Positions 1 to 5,352 of a stretch of DNA of 26,125 nt are shown in pieces. The stretch is from positions 1 through 26,125 of the IMG/VR virus record IMGVR_UViG_3300036846_000412, one strand, 5' to 3'. The stretch is from a virus. The position numbers and the translations under genes are program-made. Below the pieces are notes generated by a model that saw nothing but the letters and a program-made list of their open reading frames with translations, ran no database searches and was not told the origin of the DNA. The number at the start of each line of letters is the position of its first letter. The stretch's first letter is position 1.

Positions 1-72
1 CGCGATCACGATCACGACCGCGATCACGACGAGCGCGAGTCCTGGCAGCGTGATCACGGGGCCGCCGTTCAT
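1..72 (-). CDS. 30-residue membrane peptide, 5' part (duplicate of the gene at 25978-26070)
   Basis: The start codon lies at 72-70 and the frame runs off the left edge of the window. The complete gene is at the right end (25978-26070), because the window repeats 127 bases. Its ATG overlaps the TGA of the tail gene at 69-806 in an ATGA junction. Confidence 0.6.
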   Translation of the reverse strand, partial: MNGGPVITLPGLALVVIAVVIVIA

Positions 73-127
73 GCGCCGAACACGAGGTGGTCGCCGTTGA
101 TCTGCCACCATCGGAGCAGCCCGACGA
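1..127. repeat. Terminal direct repeat, left copy (circular contig overlap)
   Basis: These 127 bases are identical to the last 127 bases of the window. An exact overlap of 127 bp matches a common maximum assembly k-mer, so it most likely shows that the contig is circular rather than being a biological terminal repeat. Genes cross the join without interruption, which supports this reading. Confidence 0.93.
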
Positions 128-806
128 GGTTGACGCCGGCGGTGAAGCCGACGGTGATGGTGATCTTGACGATCAGTTGGTCGCCGTACTGGGCTTGAAG
201 GTCGGTGAGTGGGACACCGCCGGTTCCTGAGTCGTCGTCCCACCGCCACATGCCTGCTGTTGCGACGAACTCTTGCATCGGTCCTGGTCCGAGGCCCTGG
301 TAGATCTGCGAGCCTGGCGTGAAGACGGCGTCGTGTTGGTCGCCGTTGCTGTCGGTGGTGAAGACGCGGCAGTACGGGGCGTGGCCCTGTGTCGCCTGTT
401 CGTCGTCGCTGCGGTAGCGGATGTTGTAGGCGAGGTTCGTGACGGCCGTGAACGGCTGTCCGTTGAGACCTAGGTAGCGGAGCGAGCTGCCGTCCGACGC
501 GCCGTCCGCGTACGGGCCGAACGTGACGCCGTCGGGTGTCAGCACCGCGTTGGGGTTCGACGGTTGCCACGGGCTTGTGGTGATGTCGTGGACTTTGTGC
601 CAGACGACCTGGTCGAGGATGGCGTCGAGGTCGGCTTGGGTGGGGACGACGGTGAGGGGCGCGACGCCGGTGTTTGCGTCGTAGACGGGTGCTTTGTTGG
701 GGCCGGGTGTGCCGGTGACATCGGTGAGGTCGGTGAGCGTCATAGGGCCGCCGCCGCTTTGGCCTGGGGGCGGTTGGTTGCGGCCTGCCCATTCCGGCTG
801 CGGCAT
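69..806 (-). CDS. Fibre-like minor tail protein
   Basis: This 245-residue protein starts with a proline- and glycine-rich segment. At about residues 23-50 follows an LTDLTDVTGTPGPNKAPVYD-type segment of the kind seen in phage tail-fibre subunits; a similar 'DDVGDVTAPTPSDEQAL' stretch occurs in the collagen-like fibre at 10822-12060. The rest looks like a beta-rich globular domain ending in LRWWQINGDHLVFGA. I infer a virion surface or receptor-contact protein and did not identify a family. Its ATG follows the stop of the 28-residue gene by 6 bases. A second ATG at 743 has no better ribosome-binding site. Its stop overlaps the start of a membrane peptide. On the circle it lies upstream of the terminase, at the head of the late genes rather than with the other tail genes. 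Confidence 0.72.
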   Translation of the reverse strand: MPQPEWAGRNQPPPGQSGGGPMTLTDLTDVTGTPGPNKAPVYDANTGVAPLTVVPTQADLDAILDQVVWHKVHDITTSPWQPSNPNAVLTPDGVTFGPYADGASDGSSLRYLGLNGQPFTAVTNLAYNIRYRSDDEQATQGHAPYCRVFTTDSNGDQHDAVFTPGSQIYQGLGPGPMQEFVATAGMWRWDDDSGTGGVPLTDLQAQYGDQLIVKITITVGFTAGVNLVGLLRWWQINGDHLVFGA

Positions 807-812
807 ATCGGG

Positions 813-899
813 CTACTCGTCGCCGTCGCCGCCGTCGTCCGGAGCGGGCTCCGGGTCGGGCTGCGGCTCGGTCGGCTCCGGTGTTTCGAAAGGCTGCAT
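813..899 (-). CDS. 28-residue acidic Pro/Glu-rich peptide
   Basis: This short frame encodes MQPFETPEPTEPQPDPEPAP followed by DDGGDGDE. It is strongly acidic, with no predicted fold or cysteine. The start is well supported: a full AGGAGG sits seven bases before the ATG, the best ribosome-binding site in this part of the window. The fibre-like tail gene starts six bases after its stop, so the two are probably co-translated. It may be a small scaffolding or chaperone-like peptide, or a leader that helps translate the tail gene. I do not recognise a family. Confidence 0.6.
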   Translation of the reverse strand: MQPFETPEPTEPQPDPEPAPDDGGDGDE

Positions 900-957
900 G
901 CGGTCGCCTCCTGTCGGTTGCCCGCGAAGGCGAAGGTGACTGCCCGGCCGCGACGTG

Positions 958-963
958 AGTATA
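958..963 (-). promoter_or_regulatory. Candidate -10 element for the late genes
   Basis: On the minus strand this reads TATACT, close to the bacterial -10 consensus and rare in such GC-rich sequence. It lies about 60 bases before the start of the 28-residue gene and just after two strong hairpins. I see no good -35 element 16-18 bases upstream, so an activator or alternative sigma factor would be needed. It could drive transcription across the contig join towards the terminase. Confidence 0.35.
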
Positions 964-978
964 GGCGTGTGGAGATAC

Positions 979-1006
979 GACGGCCACCCTGCGACAGGTG
1001 GCCGTC
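979..1006. other. Perfect 10-bp inverted repeat
   Basis: GACGGCCACC at 979-988 pairs perfectly with GGTGGCCGTC at 997-1006 across an 8-base loop. No T-run follows on either strand, so it is not a classic intrinsic terminator. It lies between the early gene at 1093-1674 and the candidate late promoter, and could be an operator or an RNA hairpin. Confidence 0.6.
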
Positions 1007-1024
1007 GCTGCGGCGTTTCGCAGT

Positions 1025-1045
1025 CACCCGTGCTTAGCACGGGTG
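1025..1045. other. Perfect 9-bp inverted repeat with 3-base loop
   Basis: CACCCGTGC at 1025-1033 pairs with GCACGGGTG at 1037-1045 around TTA. With the hairpin at 979-1006 it forms a tandem pair in the 193-base gap between early and late genes. There is no T-run. An end-of-transcript structure or a regulator-binding site are both possible. Confidence 0.6.
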
Positions 1046-1092
1046 CTGGACCCGCGACGATACGTGTTGGGGTGGATGTCTTCTGCCGGCGG

Positions 1093-1674
1093 TCATGCGG
1101 ATGGTTTGCCGGCGAGGCGCCGTGCGAGCTCGAGCCCTGCGTTGGCGTCGATCGGGGCTGTTTGGCTGGGGGCGTGTTGCTGGTAGGCGCCGGCGTTGGG
1201 CCGTGGTTCTGAGCTTTTGCCTCGCGCGCGCGCGCGCGGTTTTTGATCTTTAAGTTCTAGTTCTGCTTGGCTTTTGCTTGCGTTTTGCTTGAGCACTTGC
1301 TTACTTTCGGCTTGAACACTGGGTTTTGAAGCGTTTGCTTGGCCGCCTTTTCGGCCTGCTTCGCTGCGCACCCTGGCCAGCTCGAGAATGTCTGCTTTGG
1401 AGCGTTGGTAGGCGAGGTAGTCGTGGACGACGTAGCCGTCGGCCTTGGGTTCCCAGAGGGCGGCGTCGACGAGCTCCTGTTCGACCTGAAGCGGCTCTGC
1501 CCGGTCGGCGTCGTCGCAGAGGCCGAACGCGACGCGAGCCGGAACGAAGCCGTCAGTGAGGTTGCGGTTCGCGTAGGCGATCGACGAGACGTACGCCCGG
1601 AACGCCTGCGCCGTGAGCACCGTGATCTTCGGATGCTCAGGCATCGCGTCGTCGAGCTTGATCCAGCCCCTCAC
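1093..1674 (-). CDS. Putative replication initiator / replisome organiser
   Basis: This 193-residue protein begins VRGWIKLDDAMPEHPKI. That opening, followed by helical segments to about residue 75, resembles the winged-helix N-terminal domain of phage replication-initiation and DnaD-like proteins. Residues 100-193 are low-complexity, lysine-, glutamine- and alanine-rich, then basic (RARARGK), then a short helix at the end. The layout recalls lambda O-type initiators: a DNA-binding head, a linker whose DNA holds the origin, and a C-terminal helicase-loader contact. The linker DNA here carries a T-rich tract, a CG run and repeated TTTTGCTTG words. The GTG start at 1674 overlaps the stop of the upstream 53-residue gene in a GTGA junction. 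The function is inferred from layout and position next to the ERF gene. Confidence 0.6.
   Translation of the reverse strand: MRGWIKLDDAMPEHPKITVLTAQAFRAYVSSIAYANRNLTDGFVPARVAFGLCDDADRAEPLQVEQELVDAALWEPKADGYVVHDYLAYQRSKADILELARVRSEAGRKGGQANASKPSVQAESKQVLKQNASKSQAELELKDQKPRARARGKSSEPRPNAGAYQQHAPSQTAPIDANAGLELARRLAGKPSA
1223..1342. other. Candidate replication origin inside the initiator gene
   Basis: A run of eight CG dinucleotides at 1223-1238 abuts GTTTTTG and a T-rich stretch that is much less GC-rich than its surroundings. Repeated words follow: TTTTGCTTG at 1272-1280 and 1283-1291 (11 bases apart), CTTGCTTA at 1296-1303 and TTTGCTTGG at 1334-1342. Iterons beside an easily unwound tract inside an initiator gene are the known arrangement of lambdoid origins. 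The lysine-rich protein sequence encoded here would also produce some of these repeats, so this is a hypothesis. Confidence 0.4.
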
Positions 1675-1832
1675 CGGCCGTTGATGCGTTCGAGATAGTC
1701 GAGTGTCCTGAGGATCGGCTCGATGTACTCGTCGGCGGTCATCAGCCGGCCCGGCTCATACGTGAAGATCGCGATCGGACCGACAGCGGCGAGAAGACGT
1801 GAACGGCGAGCGGCGGCCTCATCCGGGCTCAC
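1671..1832 (-). CDS. 53-residue protein of unknown function
   Basis: This short frame fills the gap between the ERF gene and the putative initiator. It starts with GTG at 1832, three bases after the ERF stop, and its TGA overlaps the next GTG. The protein begins VSPDEAAARRSRLLAAVGPI and ends in an acidic helical segment with TADEYIEPILRTLDYLERI. No cysteines or membrane segment are visible. The exact fit between two genes in an operon built from such overlaps is the main support. I do not recognise a family; a small accessory factor for recombination or replication is only a guess from context. Confidence 0.6.
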   Translation of the reverse strand: MSPDEAAARRSRLLAAVGPIAIFTYEPGRLMTADEYIEPILRTLDYLERINGR

Positions 1833-1835
1833 CGG

Positions 1836-2537
1836 TCAGAACGGAACGTCCATCGCCTCAAGCCAGCCGAGCAGGTCGTTCGCCTGATCCCGCGTCAACT
1901 CCTTGCGGCTCTCGACCTGATACCGGGTCGTCAGCAGCGTCTTCAACGCATCAACCCAGCTCTCCGACGTTTTCAGTTCTTCTGGGAACGGGACGGTGTT
2001 CTCGTCGAGCTGCCGGATCGTCTTGCCGATCTTGTCGAACTGCGGCTTCGTCAGCGTCGACCTGTTAGCCGCCGGTTTCGCCTGAGGCTCCTCGGCGGCC
2101 GCGTTGCCGGCGGCGGTGCCGTCATCGTCTTCTTCCGCAGCGACACCGAGCAGCGCGCAGCCGGCGTACCGTTTCATGTAGGTGATGTGGCTGCCCTTCT
2201 GCTGGTCGGTCAGCCCTGAGGTGTTCAACGGGATCCGGCTCTCGAGAACACCGCCGTCGGCGTGGACGAGAAGCGTCCGGAGGATCAGCATCCCCTCGTC
2301 GACGTCGAATGGCTGCGTGAACGCGAGCCCGTTGTCGGCGAGCGGCGCGCGAAGCAGTTCGAGCACGTGATCCCATGACGCCCACGAGAACCGGTACGGC
2401 TTCTCCTGGCTGCGGTTCCGGTCGATCGGCGGGAACGCCGCCTGCGCACGCGCAAGCGCGGAATGCAGAGCGGCCTGCTTGTCCGACCTGACCGCCTGCA
2501 CGTCCTCGACGAGCTGCGCCTCGGCCTGTTCAGCCAT
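1836..2537 (-). CDS. erf: ERF-family single-strand annealing recombinase
   Basis: This 233-residue protein matches the ERF superfamily, phage recombinases that anneal complementary single strands during repair, replication or circularisation. Visible hallmarks are KPYRFSWASWDHVLELLRAP (about residues 46-65), the ADNGLAFTQPF segment that follows, and GSHITYMKRYAGCALLGVA before an acidic linker (EEDDDGT). The C-terminal third is a separate helical region with a TKPQFDKIGKTIRQLDE-like segment. I chose the second ATG (2537): AAGGAG lies seven bases upstream, whereas the ATG at 2543 is only one base from that site. It overlaps the end of the upstream gene. It lies beside the putative replication initiator, as is usual for phage annealing proteins. 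No partner exonuclease or single-strand binding protein is recognisable. Confidence 0.85.
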   Translation of the reverse strand: MAEQAEAQLVEDVQAVRSDKQAALHSALARAQAAFPPIDRNRSQEKPYRFSWASWDHVLELLRAPLADNGLAFTQPFDVDEGMLILRTLLVHADGGVLESRIPLNTSGLTDQQKGSHITYMKRYAGCALLGVAAEEDDDGTAAGNAAAEEPQAKPAANRSTLTKPQFDKIGKTIRQLDENTVPFPEELKTSESWVDALKTLLTTRYQVESRKELTRDQANDLLGWLEAMDVPF

Positions 2538-2736
2538 CCTCATTCTCCTTCTCGATTAGCCTGTCGATCTGCTCGGGCGGATACGGTTTCCGGCCGCCGC
2601 TGTCGAGCGCAACAATCGCCCACACATACGGCAGGGCTTTGCGGGCCACAACGGTTGATCCCTGGTCGATCGCAAGCACCCGGCCGGGCCCGTCGGGTGT
2701 CGTCACGCGGTCGTGCGGCCTGATCGCCTTCTTCAC
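2530..2736 (-). CDS. Small SH3/KOW-like protein, unknown function
   Basis: This 68-residue protein contains PHDRVTTPDGPGRVLAIDQG, followed by short strands and an SGGRKPYPPEQIDRL ending. This looks like a small beta-barrel of the SH3/KOW type found in several phage DNA-associated proteins. I chose GTG at 2736 because it forms a GTGA overlap with the upstream Rpf-like gene; a longer form from GTG at 2769 would overlap that gene by 37 bases. Its end overlaps the ERF start, and its last codons supply the ERF ribosome-binding site. A recombination or replication accessory role is inferred from position only. Confidence 0.6.
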   Translation of the reverse strand: MKKAIRPHDRVTTPDGPGRVLAIDQGSTVVARKALPYVWAIVALDSGGRKPYPPEQIDRLIEKENEDG

Positions 2737-3098
2737 CGCAGCCCGCACAGCCTCGCGGTGTTCGGCCACGGCTCATAACCGCGACCAGACAGATACGCCC
2801 TGATCGCGACCGTCAACTGGACGGCGGGCGGCCACCGGTCGGCGGTTCCGAACGCCTGGAGGAACTCGCGGCCGTAGGTGCGCTGGAAGCTCATGTCCAT
2901 TTGCAGGCCGCCGTAGTAGCCGTTCCCGGTGTTCGCGTCCCAGCTGGCTTCGCTGCGGTGGATGCAAGTGAACGCTTGGATGAGAGAGCCGGCGTCGTAG
3001 CCGCCGGCGAGGCTGCGTGTCGCGGCGATGGCGAGCGCGACGACATAGGCGACGAACAACGCGGCCGCCGTGCGGCGCCGGACGATGAGGGGAGCCAA
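2733..3098 (-). CDS. Membrane-anchored Rpf-like lytic transglycosylase
   Basis: The protein has an arginine patch, a hydrophobic segment at about residues 11-27 (AAALFVAYVVALAIAAT) and then a transglycosylase-like domain of the resuscitation-promoting-factor type. This family cleaves peptidoglycan outside the membrane. The signature NTGNGYYGGLQ is clear, with the catalytic glutamate at about residue 50 (HRSEASW), two cysteines at about 45 and 118 that would form the family disulphide, and a GRGYEPWPNTARLCGL ending. The start is uncertain: TTG at 3098 is the nearest usable codon before the arginine patch, without a good ribosome-binding site. The same frame stays open through the repeat array to 3629, so a longer repeat-bearing N-terminus is possible. 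The gene lies among replication and recombination genes, not with the endolysin. Confidence 0.78.
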   Translation of the reverse strand: MAPLIVRRRTAAALFVAYVVALAIAATRSLAGGYDAGSLIQAFTCIHRSEASWDANTGNGYYGGLQMDMSFQRTYGREFLQAFGTADRWPPAVQLTVAIRAYLSGRGYEPWPNTARLCGLR

Positions 3099-3567
3099 GC
3101 CCAGCCTCGCCCCGGCCCGCCGTGCCTCGCCCAGCCCGGCCGCGCCACGCCCCGCGGCGCCCAGCCAAGCCGCGAGCAGGGAAGCCGTGCCGGGTCGAGA
3201 CCCGCCCGGCCGAGCCGGGCCAAGCCACGCCCTATCTCGCCATGGGGAGCCTTGCCAAGCACTGCCGAGCCGCGCCCAGACCGGCCGAGCCGCGCCGAGA
3301 CATGCCAGGCCCGGGCCGTGCACTGCCGGGCGAAGGGGAGCCTTGACATGCCACGCCCAGCCCAGTCCGGCCAAGCCGACCGAGCCGGGAGAAGGGAAGC
3401 CCCGCCGAGCCATGCCCAGACCGGCCGCGCCGTGCCAAGCCTCGCCGCGCCGTGCCAAGCCGAGCCGGGTGAAGGGACGCCTTGCCCAGCCGTTCCGTGC
3501 CGCGCCGGGACAAGCCCGGCCATGCCCCCTGGGTGGAGGGAAGCCCTGCCAAGCCCAGGGGGCCAAC
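3088..3567. repeat. Pentanucleotide (GGCNN) repeat array 1
   Basis: About 480 bp between two genes consist of degenerate five-base units, GGCNN on the minus strand (GCCNN on plus). Every 57-91 bases a C-rich block interrupts them. On the plus strand the block core is AGGGGAGCC or a close variant, at 3088, 3178, 3243, 3334, 3393, 3473 and 3537. On the minus strand blocks read like GCTTC-CCTTC-TCCCG, which is three pentamers, so the five-base register continues across the blocks checked. Strand asymmetry is extreme. No ribosome-binding site or known domain is evident, and all three minus-strand frames have long open stretches. Confidence 0.9.
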
Positions 3568-3571
3568 CAGG

Positions 3572-3766
3572 TCACCCGAGCTCGGCCTCCACCTGCTCGA
3601 GCAGTTCGAGCAGCGGCTTCGTGGCGCACCGGAACCGTTCGAGCAGCTCCTCCGGCGTCCCGCCGAGCCGCTGGTTGCGGGCGGCGGTTTCGCGGCGGAC
3701 ACGGATGATGCTCGTCGCCCTCGCGATCCTGCCGGCGACCGTTTCGCTGTCGGCGCAGACGGTCAT
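3572..3766 (-). CDS. 64-residue helical protein, unknown function
   Basis: The protein starts MTVCADSETVAGRIARATSI and is largely helical. A basic stretch is followed by TPEELLERFRCATKPLLELL and an acidic end (EQVEAELG), consistent with a helical hairpin or short coiled coil. The ATG overlaps the TGA of the upstream 216-residue gene in an ATGA junction, which fixes the start. Array 1 begins about five bases after its stop. I do not recognise the family. Confidence 0.65.
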   Translation of the reverse strand: MTVCADSETVAGRIARATSIIRVRRETAARNQRLGGTPEELLERFRCATKPLLELLEQVEAELG

Positions 3767-4413
3767 GCCGCCACCTTCTCGGCCTTCTCGGCCTTCTTCG
3801 CGACGGCGGCGTCGATGGTGCCGAGGAACCGGCCGTAGATCGGCCTCATCTCGCCGAGCCCTTCGAACCGGCCCGCGTCGGCCCACGCCTGCTGCAGCTT
3901 GTCCAGATCCCACAGCACCTCGTCGGCTTCGATCGGCAGCTCGAACGTCCACTCCGTGAACATCGGCCGTGTACGCATCGTCCGGGCGCGTTGCACCCCG
4001 ACGGTCTTGCGGAGCCACAGCTTCTCCCGCCACATCCCTTCGGCGTCCTGCGGGCCCGGGTAGCTGAGTTGGCAGAACGTGTCCAACGGATGCACGCCCC
4101 GCAACACGTCTTTGCCTTTGCGTTGCCGGACCGCGCCGTCCTGGAGGCAGCGGATAACGTTCCAGGCCGGAACACCGATCGTTTGACCATCCTCATCGTC
4201 GGGCGTTTCGATCGGCGGGTCCGTATACAGCCCGCCAAGACACTCCAGGTGGCCGATCTCCAAATGGTCGGCCTCCTGCTTCGACCGTTTCTTCGCGATC
4301 GTCTGGATCGCCCGCGTGAACGGGTCCAGCGGATCAGCCAGCCGTTCGTTGTGGCAGATCAACGGCGACCCGCCAACCTCGGCGCGTCCGTCTGCTCTGA
4401 GTACGAGTTTCAC
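3763..4413 (-). CDS. Conserved-looking phage protein, unknown function (216 aa)
   Basis: The 216-residue protein begins VKLVLRADGRAEVGG and continues with a helical ADPLDPFTRAIQTIAKKRSK segment, HLECLGGLYTD, a WNVIRCLQDGAVRQRKGKD stretch and an MRTRPMFTEWTF segment towards the end. It ends GRFLGTIDAAVAKKAEKAEK. The general plan (MRTRP-x-F-x-x-W, GRF near the end) reminds me of uncharacterised proteins in other tailed phages, but I cannot name a function. GTG at 4413 is preferred because AAGGGAG lies five bases before it; an ATG at 4428 is upstream of that site. The frame is also open through array 2. The basic KKAEKAEK tail could contact nucleic acid. Confidence 0.75.
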   Translation of the reverse strand: MKLVLRADGRAEVGGSPLICHNERLADPLDPFTRAIQTIAKKRSKQEADHLEIGHLECLGGLYTDPPIETPDDEDGQTIGVPAWNVIRCLQDGAVRQRKGKDVLRGVHPLDTFCQLSYPGPQDAEGMWREKLWLRKTVGVQRARTMRTRPMFTEWTFELPIEADEVLWDLDKLQQAWADAGRFEGLGEMRPIYGRFLGTIDAAVAKKAEKAEKVAA

Positions 4414-4451
4414 CTGTGCTCCCTTCATGTCTGGTTGAGAGGACGTGCATC

Positions 4452-4466
4452 CGGGCCGTTGGCCCG
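4452..4466. other. Short inverted repeat at the edge of array 2
   Basis: CGGGCC at 4452-4457 pairs with GGCCCG at 4461-4466 around GTT, and AAAA follows on the plus strand. It sits between the array and the start of the 216-residue gene. On the transcribed minus strand the T-run comes before the hairpin, so it is not a terminator for that direction. Confidence 0.45.
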
Positions 4467-4469
4467 AAA

Positions 4470-4948
4470 AGGGGAGAAGAAGCCGCGCCCAGCCAAGCCC
4501 GGACCTGACTCGCCGCGCCCAGCCGCGCCTGGCCCCGCCAGGCCAGGGCCTCGCCCATGCCATGCCGAGCCCCGCCTGAGCCACGCCGTGCCTTGCCACG
4601 AGCAAGGGGAGCCCTGCCGAGCCCTGAAGTAGGGGAGCCCGGCCATGCCGTGCCGGGCCGAGCCTAAGCCGTGCCACGCCGCACCAGGACCGGCCGAGCC
4701 ACGCGAGGTGAAGGGGAGCCCTGCCAGGCCCAGCCTCGCCCAGACGCGCCACGCCATGCCGCGCCCGGCCTGGCCATGGGTAAGGGAGCCATGCCACGCC
4801 ATGCCGGAGCCCTGCCGAGCCTGACCTAGCCGCGACCAGCCGTGCCATGCCGACCGCCGCGCCTTCGAGTAGGGGAGCCATGCCGAGCCGCGGCGCGCCG
4901 GGCCCTGCCGCGCCCTGCCGCGCCAAGCCTGGACGGGCCTTGCCACGG
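4470..4948. repeat. Pentanucleotide (GGCNN) repeat array 2
   Basis: This second array of about 480 bp fills the gap between the 64-residue membrane protein and the 216-residue gene. On the minus strand it is again built from GGCNN pentamers, with blocks such as GGCTC-CCCTT-CACCT, GGCTC-CCTTA-CCCAT and GGCTC-CCCTA-CTTCA. On the plus strand exact AGGGGAGCC occurs at 4605, 4631, 4712 and 4871, with AAGGGAGCC at 4782. A few one-base slips occur, but most units keep the five-base phase. Composition and design match array 1, so the two are related. Confidence 0.9.
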
Positions 4949-5143
4949 TCACGGTTCGACCTGCCGGACGCGCATCCGCAGCCTGCGCATAGCCCTGTCC
5001 AGCTCGTCCCGCCGTTCCGCACGCTCATCCAGCCGGCGTCTGCGGCGGCGTCTGTCACGGACATGCCAGCGGCCCCAGACGACCGTGAATGCGGTCAGGG
5101 TGGCTGCGCCGGCGACGAGCAGGCCGAGCAGCACGGCTGTCAT
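4949..5143 (-). CDS. Small membrane protein with basic cytoplasmic tail
   Basis: The 64-residue protein starts MTAVLLGLLVAGAATLTAFT, one membrane-spanning helix, followed by WGRWHVRD and a very arginine-rich helical tail. The predicted layout is a short N-terminus, one helix, and a charged tail that would stay inside the cell. The ATG at 5143 overlaps the stop of the upstream 70-residue gene (ATGA), so I prefer it to an ATG at 5170. The function is unknown. An early-region single-span protein could act in superinfection exclusion or membrane anchoring, but nothing in the sequence shows this. Array 2 starts at its stop codon. Confidence 0.68.
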   Translation of the reverse strand: MTAVLLGLLVAGAATLTAFTVVWGRWHVRDRRRRRRRLDERAERRDELDRAMRRLRMRVRQVEP

Positions 5144-5352
5144 GCGACGGCCTCGGCGCCGTCGTACCACTCCGCCTCCATCTCGTCCGCCAACCTGTCC
5201 TGCTCGAGCTCGATCACGCGATCGGCGTACAGCTGGATCGCGAGGCCTGCGATGACGCTCAGCTCGATCAAAGGCGGGTCGTTCAAAGCGACAGCGGCGG
5301 CTTCGGCGTCGTGGCAGGCAGCGACGAGCCGGTCGACCAGATCGCCGCTCAC
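5140..5352 (-). CDS. 70-residue helical protein, unknown function
   Basis: The protein begins VSGDLVDRLVAACHDAEAAA and continues as an almost entirely helical, acidic chain with IELSVIAGLAIQLYADRVIE in the middle and DEMEAEWYDGAE at the end. There is no convincing membrane helix. The GTG at 5352 overlaps the methyltransferase stop (GTGA) and its own TGA overlaps the next ATG, so it is held between two coupled neighbours. I do not recognise the family; the operon position suggests an early accessory protein. Confidence 0.65.
   Translation of the reverse strand: MSGDLVDRLVAACHDAEAAAVALNDPPLIELSVIAGLAIQLYADRVIELEQDRLADEMEAEWYDGAEAVA

Noticed and set aside
1-127. Biological direct terminal repeats of the virion genome
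   Set aside because: The length equals a common assembly k-mer and the repeat lies inside coding sequence, far from typical end structures. A circular assembly overlap is simpler.
979-1045. Tandem intrinsic terminators after the initiator gene
   Set aside because: The stems are strong but neither has a T-run, so I list them as inverted repeats and leave the function open.
3070-3708. Long open frames on the plus strand across array 1
   Set aside because: They consist of the repeat itself (Ala/Pro/Arg/Gly-rich), lack ribosome-binding sites and overlap real minus-strand genes at both ends. GC-rich repeats without stops explain them.
4452-4470. Intrinsic terminator before the 216-residue gene
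   Set aside because: The A-run follows the hairpin on the plus strand, so no T-run follows it in either direction of transcription that matters.
4605-4879. AGGGGAGCC blocks as real ribosome-binding sites for plus-strand mini-genes
   Set aside because: Some are followed by ATG, but the frames are repeat sequence with no consistent length or product, and transcription of this region runs the other way. The resemblance may be an effect of the repeat.
3088-4948. CRISPR array or diversity-generating template repeat
   Set aside because: The units are five bases, not spaced repeats of 25-40 bases with unique spacers. No cas genes, reverse transcriptase or variable-region partner is present.
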